Part shown: one piece after another, positions 53,256 through 61,225 of the stretch
Numbering within the stretch: the stretch's first letter is position 1
Layout: each line of letters starts with the position of its first letter
Assembly: GCA_044508675.1 (NCBI GenBank)
Contig: JBIQHF010000006.1
Location: 83,444 to 147,443, forward strand
DNA from: Raineyella sp044508675
Lineage (GTDB): Bacteria; Actinomycetota; Actinomycetes; Propionibacteriales; Propionibacteriaceae
Direction of reading: 5' to 3'
DNA: 64,000 bases
Program-made: the position numbers and the translations under genes
The notes under the pieces: generated by a model
Seen by the model: the letters and a program-made list of their open reading frames with translations, nothing else
Told to the model about the DNA's origin: nothing
The model's database searches: none

Positions 53256-54548
53256 TCATATCCCGGTGACCAGGAAACGATAGGCGGCACTGTCCTCGGT
53301 GAGCCGCTCGCAGCTGATCGGCGAGGCCTCGATCCGCGCCAGCAGTGCGGCCAGGTCTGTTGGCTCGCCCAACTCGATGCCGACCAGTGCCGGGCCGAGG
53401 TCACGGTTGTTGCGCTTGACGTACTCGAACAGGACGATGTCGTCGTTCGGGCCGAGGACATCGTCGAGGAACGAGCGCAGCGCTCCCGGCTCCTGGGAGA
53501 AGTTCACCAGGAAGTAGTGCTTGCGCCCCTCCCAGACCAGGGAGCGCTCGATCACCTCGGCGTACCGGGAGACGTCGTTGTTGCCCCCGGACACGATCGC
53601 CACCACGCTCTGGCCCGGTGCGACCTGCACGCTGGTGCGCAGCGCGGCGGTGGCCAGCGCCCCGGCAGGCTCGGAGATGATGCCGTCGACCTGGTACATC
53701 TCCAGCATCTCCGAGCAGATCGCCCCCTCGGGCACGGTCACCGTCCGCGGCGGACGCGCGGCCGCAACGGCGTACGTGCAGTCACCGACCCGACGGACCG
53801 CCGCACCGTCGACGAACGTGTCGACCTGGTTCAGCGCGACCGGCCCGCCCGCGGCGAGGGCCGCCGCCAGGCTGGCGGCGCCGGACGGTTCCGCCGCGAT
53901 CACCGTGGTGTGTGGCGACCGCTCCCGCATCCAGGTCAGGATCCCGCCGAGCAGGCCGCCGCCGCCGACCGGGACGATGAGCACGTCCGGGGCGGTCCCC
54001 AACTGCTCGACGATCTCCTGGGCCACGGTGCCCTGGCCGATCAGGGTGCGAGGGTCGTCGAAGGCGGGCACGATCGTCGCCCCGGTCCGCGCCGCCTCCT
54101 CGGCGGCGAAGGCGGCGGCCTCGTCGTACGTCCGGCCCACCAGCACCAACTCGACCATGTCGCCGCCCAGCTCGATCATCCGGTCGCGCTTCTGGCGCGG
54201 GGTGCCGGTCGGGCAGACGATCCGGCCCTTGATCCCCAGTGCCCGGCAGGAGTACGCGACGCCCTGCCCGTGGTTGCCGGCGCTGGCGGCGATGACCCCG
54301 GCCGCCCGCTCGGCCTCGCTGAGCCCGCTGATCAGGTAGTAGGCGCCGCGAAGCTTGTAGGAGCGCACCGGCTGCAGGTCCTCGCGCTTGAGCCAGACAT
54401 CGGCGCCGGTCCGGGCGCTGAGCCGGTCGTTGCGCTGCAGCGGCGTACGTCGGGCCACACCGCTGAGTCGGGTGCCCGCCTCCTCGACGGCATCGGCGGT
54501 GATGGGCACGCCTTCCCAATGGAAGGCCGGAATCGCATCGATGGTCAC
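53256..54548 (-). CDS. ilvA: Threonine ammonia-lyase (threonine dehydratase)
   Basis: PLP enzyme converting threonine to 2-oxobutanoate, first step of isoleucine synthesis. 430 aa: catalytic fold-type II domain with SYKLRGAYY (PLP Lys), SAGNHGQGVA, GGGGLLGG and ISGGNNDVSRY-like C-terminal part, then an ACT-like regulatory domain (about 330-430; KHYFLVNFSQEPGALRSFLDDVL). CACAAT ends 6 nt before GTG 54548 (leaderless pattern). It starts 17 nt after rmuC ends. Confidence 0.93.
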   Translation of the reverse strand: MTIDAIPAFHWEGVPITADAVEEAGTRLSGVARRTPLQRNDRLSARTGADVWLKREDLQPVRSYKLRGAYYLISGLSEAERAAGVIAASAGNHGQGVAYSCRALGIKGRIVCPTGTPRQKRDRMIELGGDMVELVLVGRTYDEAAAFAAEEAARTGATIVPAFDDPRTLIGQGTVAQEIVEQLGTAPDVLIVPVGGGGLLGGILTWMRERSPHTTVIAAEPSGAASLAAALAAGGPVALNQVDTFVDGAAVRRVGDCTYAVAAARPPRTVTVPEGAICSEMLEMYQVDGIISEPAGALATAALRTSVQVAPGQSVVAIVSGGNNDVSRYAEVIERSLVWEGRKHYFLVNFSQEPGALRSFLDDVLGPNDDIVLFEYVKRNNRDLGPALVGIELGEPTDLAALLARIEASPISCERLTEDSAAYRFLVTGI

Positions 54549-54565
54549 CGGCCCATTGTGCTCTC

Positions 54566-55831
54566 TCACCCGGCCTCGTCGCCCAAGGCTTCCCGGTCGC
54601 GAGTCGCGATCGTACGGACATCGCGAGCCTCCGGGAACGGGTCGTCATCGGTGAACAGGTCGGGCAGCGGCCCGTCCACCAGCTCGGCCGCGGCCACGGT
54701 CCGCAGGGGTTCGTCGACCGGAGCGGGAGAGGCCAGGTCGTCGGTGGTGACCTGCAGGTCCCGCATCCGCCGGGCGCTCACCAGCACCCTGCCCTCCAGT
54801 GAACCGACCGCCGAGTTGTAGGAGCGTACGGCCCCGGCCAGGCTGCGCCCGACCCGGTCGACGTGCCCGCCGAGCGTCGACAAGCGGTCGTAGAGCTCGC
54901 GGGCGATGGCGTAGACGTCCGCGGTCGACTCGGCCAGGGCGACCTGGCGCCAGCTGTGGTGGATCGTCTTCAGCATGGCGATCAGGATCCCGGGGGTGGC
55001 GAGCACCACCTCGCGGGCGGCGGCGTACTCGTGCAGGTCGGGCATCCGTTGCAGCGCGGCTGCCAGGAACGCGTCCGAGGGCAGGAACAGCACCACGAAC
55101 TCGGGGCTGAGCCCGGCCAGCTTCCAGTAGCGCTTGGCGCCGAGCTGATCGATGTGGGTCCGGACGTGTCTGGCGTACGCGTCGAACAACTGTTCGCGCC
55201 GGGCCTCGTCGTCGGACTCGGAGGCGTCGAGGAAGGCGCCCAGCGGGACCTTGGAGTCGACGAAGATGGTGCGGTCACCGGCGAGGTTGACCCGCATGTC
55301 GGGGCGCAGCGTCGTCCCGTCCTTGGTCTGGATGGACACCTGAAGGTCCACGTCGCAGTGCTCGACCATGCCGGTGATCTCCACGATGCGCTTGAGCTGG
55401 GTCTCTCCCCAGGCTCCCCGCACCTGCGGCTTGCGCAACGCGTTCGCGAGCGCAGCGGTCTCCCGCCGCAACGCGTCGCCGGTGGAACGGACCTCCCGGA
55501 CCTGGTGACGCAGGTCCAGCGAGATCGCGGCCCGTTCCTTCTCCACCTCGGTGAGGCGCTGCTGCAGCAGCCGCACCGACTCCTGCAACGGTTGCAGGAC
55601 CTCCTCGGTCGCGGACATCCGCTGGTCGGCGGCCCGGTCGGCGCTGAGCGCCTGACGCTCCAGGGCATCGGCCGACAGGGCCCGAAACCGTTGGGCCAGC
55701 ACGTCGTCATCGCCGGTCGACGGCTGCTGTTGCGCGCGTCGACCGGCCAGGGCAGCGAACAGCAACCCGGCGAGCAACCCGATGACGATGCCGAGAACGA
55801 GGGAAGTGGGATCGAGACCCGTCGTAGTCAT
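54566..55831 (-). CDS. rmuC: DNA recombination protein RmuC
   Basis: A 421-aa protein limiting DNA inversion/rearrangement in E. coli; nuclease-like fold. One N-terminal membrane segment (SLVLGIVIGLLAGLLFAAL, about 8-27), a coiled coil (about 40-130) and the RmuC domain with VRGAWGETQLKRIVE, LRPDMRVNLAGDRTIFVDSKVPL and YDRLSTLGGHVDRVG. CAGACT ends 7 nt before ATG 55831 (leaderless pattern). The 3' neighbour is ilvA. Confidence 0.93.
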   Translation of the reverse strand: MTTTGLDPTSLVLGIVIGLLAGLLFAALAGRRAQQQPSTGDDDVLAQRFRALSADALERQALSADRAADQRMSATEEVLQPLQESVRLLQQRLTEVEKERAAISLDLRHQVREVRSTGDALRRETAALANALRKPQVRGAWGETQLKRIVEITGMVEHCDVDLQVSIQTKDGTTLRPDMRVNLAGDRTIFVDSKVPLGAFLDASESDDEARREQLFDAYARHVRTHIDQLGAKRYWKLAGLSPEFVVLFLPSDAFLAAALQRMPDLHEYAAAREVVLATPGILIAMLKTIHHSWRQVALAESTADVYAIARELYDRLSTLGGHVDRVGRSLAGAVRSYNSAVGSLEGRVLVSARRMRDLQVTTDDLASPAPVDEPLRTVAAAELVDGPLPDLFTDDDPFPEARDVRTIATRDREALGDEAG

Positions 55832-55913
55832 GGCACACAGTCTGGCGGCGGGCTCTGACAACCATGGCGCGACGCGGCCGGTCCGGTTGTCCACGGCGGT
55901 GTTGAATGGGCCC

Positions 55914-57239
55914 ATGGGGAAGACCAGTGCACCGAGCGAACCCGCGTTCGCCCATATCGAGGACTTCGGCGAGTTCGTCATGGCCGCCACCAGCCCGTAC
56001 CACGCCGCGGCCGGGGTGGCCGGACGGCTGGAGGAGGCCGGCTTCGTACGCCAGGACGAGACCGCGGCCTGGGACGCCTCCCCGGGCGGGCACTACCTGG
56101 TGCGTGGCGGGGCGGTGATGGCCTGGCGGGTGCCCGAAGGGGCAGGCGTGCACAGCGGTTTCCGCATCGTCGGGGCACACACGGACTCACCGACCTTCCA
56201 GCTCAAGCCCTCGCCCGACACGACCACGGCGGGCTACCAGTTGGCGAACGTCGAGGTGTACGGGGGCATGCTGCGCAACTCCTGGCTGGACCGGGACCTC
56301 GGGCTGGCCGGCCGGCTGGTCACCCACGACGGGGCGGAGGTCCTGGTCTCGACCGGCCCGCTGCTGCGCATCCCGCAGCTGGCGATCCACCTCGATCGCA
56401 AGGTCAACGAGGGGCTGGTGCTCGATCCCCAGCAGCACCTGCATCCGGTGTGGGCTGTCGCGCACCCCGAGGCCTCACTGTTGGCCCACGTCGCCGGCCG
56501 GGCGGGGCTCGATGCGGGCGATATCGCTGCCGCCGACCTGCGTACGTTCGACACGCAGCCCGCTGGGAGGATCGGCCTGGGCGGGGAACTGTTCGCCTCG
56601 GGCCGCTTGGACAACCTGCTCAGCGTCCACGCCGGAGTCACCGCCCTGCTGGATGCCGGCACTCCACGAGACCCCGGCACTCCTGAGGGGAGCGTGGAGG
56701 CGGGGCCGGACGTTCAGGTGCTCGCCTGCTTCGACCACGAGGAGGTCGGGTCGGAGACCCGCACCGGCGCTGCCGGCCCGCTGCTGGAGGACGTCCTGGT
56801 CCGGATCGGGACGTCGCTGGGTGCCGATGCCGAGGGGCTGCGGCGGATGTACGCCCGATCCAGTGCCCTGTCGAGCGATGGTGCCCACGCGGTGCACCCG
56901 AACTACCCGGAGCGCCACGACCCGGCACACCAGCCGGTCCTCAACGGGGGTCCGGTGCTCAAGCTGAACGCGTCCCAGCGCTACGCCACTGATGCAGACG
57001 GTGTAGCCCTGTGGCGGCGGGTGTGCCGGGCGGCCGGGGTACGGTCCCAGGTGGTGGTGTCGAACAACACCATGCCCAGCGGCTCCACGATCGGGCCGAT
57101 CACCGCGACCCGACTGGGTATCCTGACCGTGGACGTGGGGGCACCGATGCTGTCGATGCACTCGGCCCGGGAGATGTGTGGCAGCGCGGACCCGTATGAC
57201 CTGCGGCGTGCGTTGGTCTCCTTCTGGTCGGGCGTGTGA
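55914..57239 (+). CDS. M18 family aminopeptidase
   Basis: 441-aa zinc exopeptidase acting on N-terminal acidic or other residues of peptides in the cytosol (DNPEP/ApeB-like). Metal ligands and catalytic residues appear in GAHTDSPTFQLK, LGGELFASGRLDNLLS, FDHEEVGSETRTGAAGP and the late His in LSMHSAREM. ATG 55914 has TTGAAT ending 6 nt upstream (leaderless-like). No operon. Confidence 0.93.
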   Translation: MGKTSAPSEPAFAHIEDFGEFVMAATSPYHAAAGVAGRLEEAGFVRQDETAAWDASPGGHYLVRGGAVMAWRVPEGAGVHSGFRIVGAHTDSPTFQLKPSPDTTTAGYQLANVEVYGGMLRNSWLDRDLGLAGRLVTHDGAEVLVSTGPLLRIPQLAIHLDRKVNEGLVLDPQQHLHPVWAVAHPEASLLAHVAGRAGLDAGDIAAADLRTFDTQPAGRIGLGGELFASGRLDNLLSVHAGVTALLDAGTPRDPGTPEGSVEAGPDVQVLACFDHEEVGSETRTGAAGPLLEDVLVRIGTSLGADAEGLRRMYARSSALSSDGAHAVHPNYPERHDPAHQPVLNGGPVLKLNASQRYATDADGVALWRRVCRAAGVRSQVVVSNNTMPSGSTIGPITATRLGILTVDVGAPMLSMHSAREMCGSADPYDLRRALVSFWSGV

Positions 57240-57313
57240 CGACGCGTGTTACTGTCGTCACGGTCGGGTTCGGTGGACCTTCCGGGCCTGGTGAAGAGCG
57301 ATCTGGAGAGTGC

Positions 57314-57883
57314 ATGAGCGATTTTGACCCGGTGTGGGACGGCGAGTGGTTGGCCGACCCCGGCCATTCGACGATCGGCTTCACCGCGCGCCATGCGATG
57401 GTGACGAAGGTCCGTGGGGTGTTCGACGACATGGAGGTCGTCATCCGGGCCGACACGGAGAACCCGGAGAAGTCGACCGTGATGGTTCGACTCGGCGTGG
57501 CCAGCATCAACACGCGGAACCCCCAGCGTGACGAGCACCTGCGCAGCCCTGATTTCTTCGACGTCGAGAAGTACCCGGACATCACTTTCGTCAGCACGGC
57601 GATCGAGGAGATCGACGAGCGGGCATTCATGATCACCGGTGACCTGACCGTCCGCGACACGACCCAGCGGGTCGTCATCCCGGTGGACTTCATCGGGGTC
57701 GAGAAGGACCCGTTCGGCCAGGTCCGCGCAGGCTTCACCGGCAAGCGTCGGATCAACCGGCGGGACTTCGGGCTGGAATGGAACCTTCCGCTCGACAGCG
57801 GCGGTGTTCTCGTGTCGGAGAAGGTTGAGCTCCAGTTCGACATCAGCGCGATCAAGTCGGACGCCCCCGCCGCGGAGCAGTGA
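57314..57883 (+). CDS. YceI family protein
   Basis: A 189-aa lipocalin-like beta-barrel protein: WDGEWLADPGHSTIGFTARHAMVTKVRG, RNPQRDEHLRSPDFFDVEKYPDITFVS, LTVRDTTQRVVIPVDFIG and RINRRDFGLEWN are family blocks. YceI proteins bind long-chain polyprenyl or amide lipids; this one has no signal peptide, so it acts in the cytosol. GGAGAG (57305-57310) lies 3 nt before ATG 57314. It precedes a DivIVA-like gene at 20 nt. Confidence 0.92.
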   Translation: MSDFDPVWDGEWLADPGHSTIGFTARHAMVTKVRGVFDDMEVVIRADTENPEKSTVMVRLGVASINTRNPQRDEHLRSPDFFDVEKYPDITFVSTAIEEIDERAFMITGDLTVRDTTQRVVIPVDFIGVEKDPFGQVRAGFTGKRRINRRDFGLEWNLPLDSGGVLVSEKVELQFDISAIKSDAPAAEQ

Positions 57884-57903
57884 CAGGTCAGGACCGAGAA
57901 GAG

Positions 57904-58446
57904 ATGACGATGCCCAGTTGGGAAGAGTTCGAGCCGAACCGCATCCGGGGCAGGGAGTTCAGTGTCCGCATGCGCGGGTACGAGCCCGAGGAGGTCGCCG
58001 AGTACCTCGGCGAGTTGGCGGACCTGATCGCAGACCTGCAGGAGGAGAACGCCCGTTTGGTGCGCACCAATCGCGAGCTGCGCGCCGAACGGTCGGCGGC
58101 GGTCGATGGTGGTGAGCGTCCGGCGGACCGGCCGTTCGGCTGGTCCCCGCCCGCGGAGACGGAGATCCCTGTGCGGCCGTCCGCGGCGACGGAGGGCGAG
58201 GCGATCCTCACCCAGGCCCAGCAGATGGCCGACCAGTTGCTGGCCGACGCCGAGGTCGAGGCGCGCCAGCGAGTCGCCGACGCGGCTGACGTCGACCTGG
58301 TCGACTACGTCCGTACGTACGCGCGGGTGACCCATGACCAGATGAAGGGGGTCCTTGACCAGCTGGGCAGGCAGCTGGACCGGCTCCATGACCTGGCCAG
58401 CCGGGATGCCCATGGCGAGGCCTGGGACGAGGCCCACGAGGACTGA
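57904..58446 (+). CDS. DivIVA-domain coiled-coil protein
   Basis: 180 aa. N-terminal DivIVA-like module (about 8-55): EPNRIRGREFSVRMRGYEPEEVAEYLGELADLIADLQEENARL, with coiled-coil heptads. A Pro-rich linker (about 80-110) precedes a second helical region TQAQQMADQLLADAEVEARQRVAD and a C-terminal helix. DivIVA/Wag31-type proteins sense membrane curvature and guide polar growth; this short form is one of several such genes usual in actinobacteria. The start is ATG 57904, with ATG 57910 as alternative. Confidence 0.8.
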   Translation: MTMPSWEEFEPNRIRGREFSVRMRGYEPEEVAEYLGELADLIADLQEENARLVRTNRELRAERSAAVDGGERPADRPFGWSPPAETEIPVRPSAATEGEAILTQAQQMADQLLADAEVEARQRVADAADVDLVDYVRTYARVTHDQMKGVLDQLGRQLDRLHDLASRDAHGEAWDEAHED

Positions 58447-58488
58447 GCCGGCCGAGGGGAGCCCGCACTCGGGCTACACTGGCCCACC

Positions 58489-59562
58489 GTGGCACTAACC
58501 ATCGGAATCGTCGGTCTCCCGAATGCGGGCAAGTCAACGCTGTTCAACGCGTTGACCCGCAACAACGTCCTCGCGGCGAACTATCCGTTCGCGACCATCG
58601 AGCCGAACACCGGTGTGGTGGGGGTGCCCGACCCGCGACTCGAGGTGCTGGCCGGAATCTATGGATCCGAGCGGATCCTGCCCGCGACTGTCTCGTTCGT
58701 CGACATCGCCGGCATCGTGAAGGGCGCCTCCCAGGGTGAGGGGATGGGCAACGCCTTCCTCGCCAACATCCGGGAGGCGGACGCGATCTGCCAGGTCACC
58801 CGGGTCTTCGAGGACCCGGACGTGACACACGTGGACGGTGCGGTCAACCCGGGCAACGACATCGACACCATCACCACCGAGCTGATCCTCGCCGACATCC
58901 AGACGCTGGAGAAGGCCCTGCCCCGCCTGGAGAAGGAAGCTCGGATCAAGAAGGAGTCCCGGCCCAAGTACGAGGCCTGGCAGCAGGCGTACGACACCCT
59001 CTCCGAGGGCAAGGGCGTGTACTCGGCCGGACTGGACCTGGAGCCGCTGCGGGAACTGTTCCTGCTCACCGCCAAGCCGTTCATCTACGTGTTCAACTGC
59101 GACCAGGATGAGCTGGGGGACGAGGACATGAAGGCGCGGATGAGCGCGCTGGTCGCCCCGGCCGAAGCGATCTTCCTCGACGCCAAGTTCGAGTCCGAGC
59201 TGGTGGAGATGGAGGAGGACGAGGCCCGCGAGTTCCTCGCCGAGATGGGCGTGGAGGAGCCCGGTCTGGATGTGCTCGCTCGTGTCGGCTACGAGACCCT
59301 CGGGCTGCAGTCGTACCTGACCGCCGGCCCCAAGGAGGCCCGCGCGTGGACGATCCATCAGGGCTGGACCGCCCCGCAGGCCGCCGGCGTCATCCACACC
59401 GACTTCGAGAAGGGCTTCATCAAGGCCCAGGTCATCTCGTTCGAGGACCTGGTCGAGGCCGGCTCGGAGCAGGAGGCCAAGGCCCGCGGGAAGATGCGCC
59501 TGGAGGGCAAGGACTATGTCATGAGCGACGGTGACGTGGTCGAATTTCGATTTAATATCTGA
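58489..59562 (+). CDS. ychF: Ribosome-binding ATPase YchF
   Basis: A 357-aa Obg-family P-loop protein that hydrolyses ATP and binds ribosomes. G1 GLPNAGKST, switch II DIAGIVKGASQGEGMGN, the NxxE-type specificity loop NCDQDELG and a C-terminal TGS domain (KARAWTIHQGWTAPQAAGVIHTDFEKGFIKA). The GTG start at 58489 has TACACT ending 8 nt upstream (leaderless pattern). The last codons turn abruptly AT-rich (GAATTTCGATTTAATATC), unlike the rest of the gene. Confidence 0.95.
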   Translation: MALTIGIVGLPNAGKSTLFNALTRNNVLAANYPFATIEPNTGVVGVPDPRLEVLAGIYGSERILPATVSFVDIAGIVKGASQGEGMGNAFLANIREADAICQVTRVFEDPDVTHVDGAVNPGNDIDTITTELILADIQTLEKALPRLEKEARIKKESRPKYEAWQQAYDTLSEGKGVYSAGLDLEPLRELFLLTAKPFIYVFNCDQDELGDEDMKARMSALVAPAEAIFLDAKFESELVEMEEDEAREFLAEMGVEEPGLDVLARVGYETLGLQSYLTAGPKEARAWTIHQGWTAPQAAGVIHTDFEKGFIKAQVISFEDLVEAGSEQEAKARGKMRLEGKDYVMSDGDVVEFRFNI

Positions 59563-59923
59563 GCTGCGGACAAGTGCGAATTGGTTGGCTGATTAGCAGC
59601 CAAGTGGTCTGACCGGTTTTCATGGGTGTCGCCGACTAAGAGCGTCGCATCAGGTCTTTAGCCATCTCTGGAGTGTCCACTTTAACGGGAACACTCCAAT
59701 ATGCACGAGTCCTCCTCCGTGGCCTGAGCCCAAGCTTGGTCACACTGCCGCGAACATCGCGGCATGACAGGGCGTGTGCTCGGGTCCCACCCAGCCGACA
59801 GGCTACCCTCGCGCACAGTGCGGCAGTACAGGACGTTGGAGAGTGACGTTGGGTGCGCTGATGACAGACGCGCGGCTAGGTGCGACACTTGAGTGTCGGC
59901 CGACCGAAAGGGCTGGTGGTCGC
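59563..59923. other. Non-coding junction after ychF with inverted repeats
   Basis: 361 nt without a convincing gene and lower GC than the neighbours. TGGAGTGT (59669-59676) and ACACTCCA (59691-59698) pair across 14 nt, and CGACACT-TG-AGTGTCG (59883-59898) is a palindrome just before the next gene. The AGTGTC core recurs in both, so they may be related regulator sites or a terminator and an operator. Confidence 0.4.
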
Positions 59924-60349
59924 ATGTTCAAGACCGAGGCGAAGTCCTTCAGTTCGGCAGACCCGGCCCACGTTTGGGCGGTGCTGATGGACGTCCCGAA
60001 CTGGCCGCGGTGGAACCCGGGCTATGTCGCAGCGGAAGCGGGGGGCCCGCTTGGACTGGGTCGGCGCGGCGTCGTGACGCTCGTCGATGGCCGCCGCAGA
60101 CCGTTTGAGGTCCTCGAGTGTGACGAGATGCGCTACTTGACAATCGGCGGACGGGGACCCGCCACCGATATTCGCTTCCAGTATCGACTCGAAGACGACG
60201 GCACCGGCGGAACCAGGATCACCCTTGGGCACACACTGGAGGGAATCCTCTCCCCGCTGTTCGCGCGGCTCTTCGGGCGCAGGGTGGCGGGATACTTGCC
60301 CACCGCGGCCGCGCAATTGGCCAGGATGTCCGGGACTGCTCAACCGTAG
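59924..60349 (+). CDS. SRPBCC family protein
   Basis: A 141-aa START/Bet v1-like fold protein: FKTEAKSFSSADPAHVWAVLMDVPNWPRWNPGY is the classic polyketide-cyclase/Bet v1 opening, with strands at LGRRGVVTLVD, DIRFQYRLEDDG and GTRITLGHTLEG. Such domains bind small hydrophobic ligands. ATG 59924 has only AAAGGG about 12 nt upstream; an in-frame ATG 59867 would include the upstream palindrome. It is the first gene of the accessory segment; the ligand is unknown. Confidence 0.75.
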   Translation: MFKTEAKSFSSADPAHVWAVLMDVPNWPRWNPGYVAAEAGGPLGLGRRGVVTLVDGRRRPFEVLECDEMRYLTIGGRGPATDIRFQYRLEDDGTGGTRITLGHTLEGILSPLFARLFGRRVAGYLPTAAAQLARMSGTAQP

Positions 60350-60586
60350 CAAGGCCACCACCCCGTGCGGCGCCGGGCAAGCGGCGAGGCTGGAACGCCA
60401 CCTCAGGCTATGGCGCCAGCACTATCGACCAGCGGCATGAGAGTGTGCGTGTGTAGCGCGCGGTCTGGCCTCGGGGTTGAGGGTCTGTGGCCGCTGGCTC
60501 GCCGAGCGGCTCGGGCATCTGGAGGCTGGCAGCACCGCGCATTTCGCCCTGCGTACTCGACATGACGACTCCGCTAGCGTGGTTCG
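60350..60586. other. Gap with no recognisable feature
   Basis: 237 nt between the SRPBCC gene and the next ORF. The open frames here are short and unlike proteins; I see no repeat, hairpin or tRNA. The next gene has its own -10-like box at 60575. Confidence 0.3.
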
Positions 60587-60919
60587 GTGACCGCCAACTC
60601 CCGACCTGAGTTCATGGGTAGCCCCTTGGTGCCGCGCCTGATCGCTGCCTCGCGATCACCCGCGCGCCTTGCCCTGGAGCTGCACCCCGATCCGTTCGAC
60701 TCACAGAACCGAGTGCGAGCAGCGATGGCTGTGGGCGTGGCCGTAGAACTTGCTCTCAAGGCTGCGATCGCAACAGTGCTCCCATCACTACTGGCGGAGA
60801 AGGGCGACCCGCATTCGCAGCTCATCCTAATGGGGCGAGCTTCCCTGATCTACACCTCAGACAGATTCGTCACACCGACCCGACCAACGTGCTTGGACAT
60901 CGCAGCTGATATGGAGTGA
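60587..60919 (+). CDS. Hypothetical protein, probably truncated
   Basis: 110 aa. The middle AAMAVGVAVELALKAAIATVLPSLLAEKGDPHSQLILMGRASL is a hydrophobic helical region followed by a charged turn, reminiscent of helical abortive-infection or HEPN-like proteins but without the diagnostic RxxxxH. TAGCGT (60575-60580) ends 6 nt before GTG 60587 (leaderless pattern). After about residue 90 the sequence loses character and runs into unrelated reverse-strand coding, so the original C-terminus is probably missing. Confidence 0.5.
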   Translation: MTANSRPEFMGSPLVPRLIAASRSPARLALELHPDPFDSQNRVRAAMAVGVAVELALKAAIATVLPSLLAEKGDPHSQLILMGRASLIYTSDRFVTPTRPTCLDIAADME

Positions 60920-61225
60920 TCCTTTGTCAAGTGGGCAGGGTCGGACGATGCCGACTCGCGGAGCTCATCGAGTACCTCCAGGTTCTCGGCCAGGTCGGCA
61001 TGGTCGCCCGCCCGTGTCTCTGCCGGGCGCGACGTCACATCCGCCCGCGCCTGCGTCGTCGCAGCTGTCGCCTTCTCCAGTGCCAGGAGCGCCGACCGCA
61101 CCCGCGCCGCCTTCTCAGCCGCGTCGCGGGTGGTCTTCCAGACCGCGACCTGCTCGCGCTGCGCCGCCAACGCCTCGCGCTGACCGACCAGCTCAGCACG
61201 TCGCGCCAGGTTCGCGGCCAGCGTG
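60850..61225 (-). pseudogene. Coiled-coil gene fragment cut by IS256
   Basis: Reverse-frame coding of at least 120 residues, Ala/Arg/Glu-rich heptads (ARRAELVGQREALAAQREQV and downstream helices) ending in LTKDHSISAAMSKHVG. There is no start codon; the frame enters the IS end at about 61226, so its 5' part is lost or interrupted. I do not recognise the family. It overlaps the end of the previous gene. Confidence 0.5.

Noticed and set aside
59682..59888. 68-codon minus-strand ORF in the gap after ychF
   Set aside because: No motif or start signal; Ser/Arg/Cys content looks random.
60920..60929. TCCTTTGTCA shared with 63986-63995
   Set aside because: A 10-mer alone can recur by chance; it may hint at a remnant IS end but nothing else supports it.
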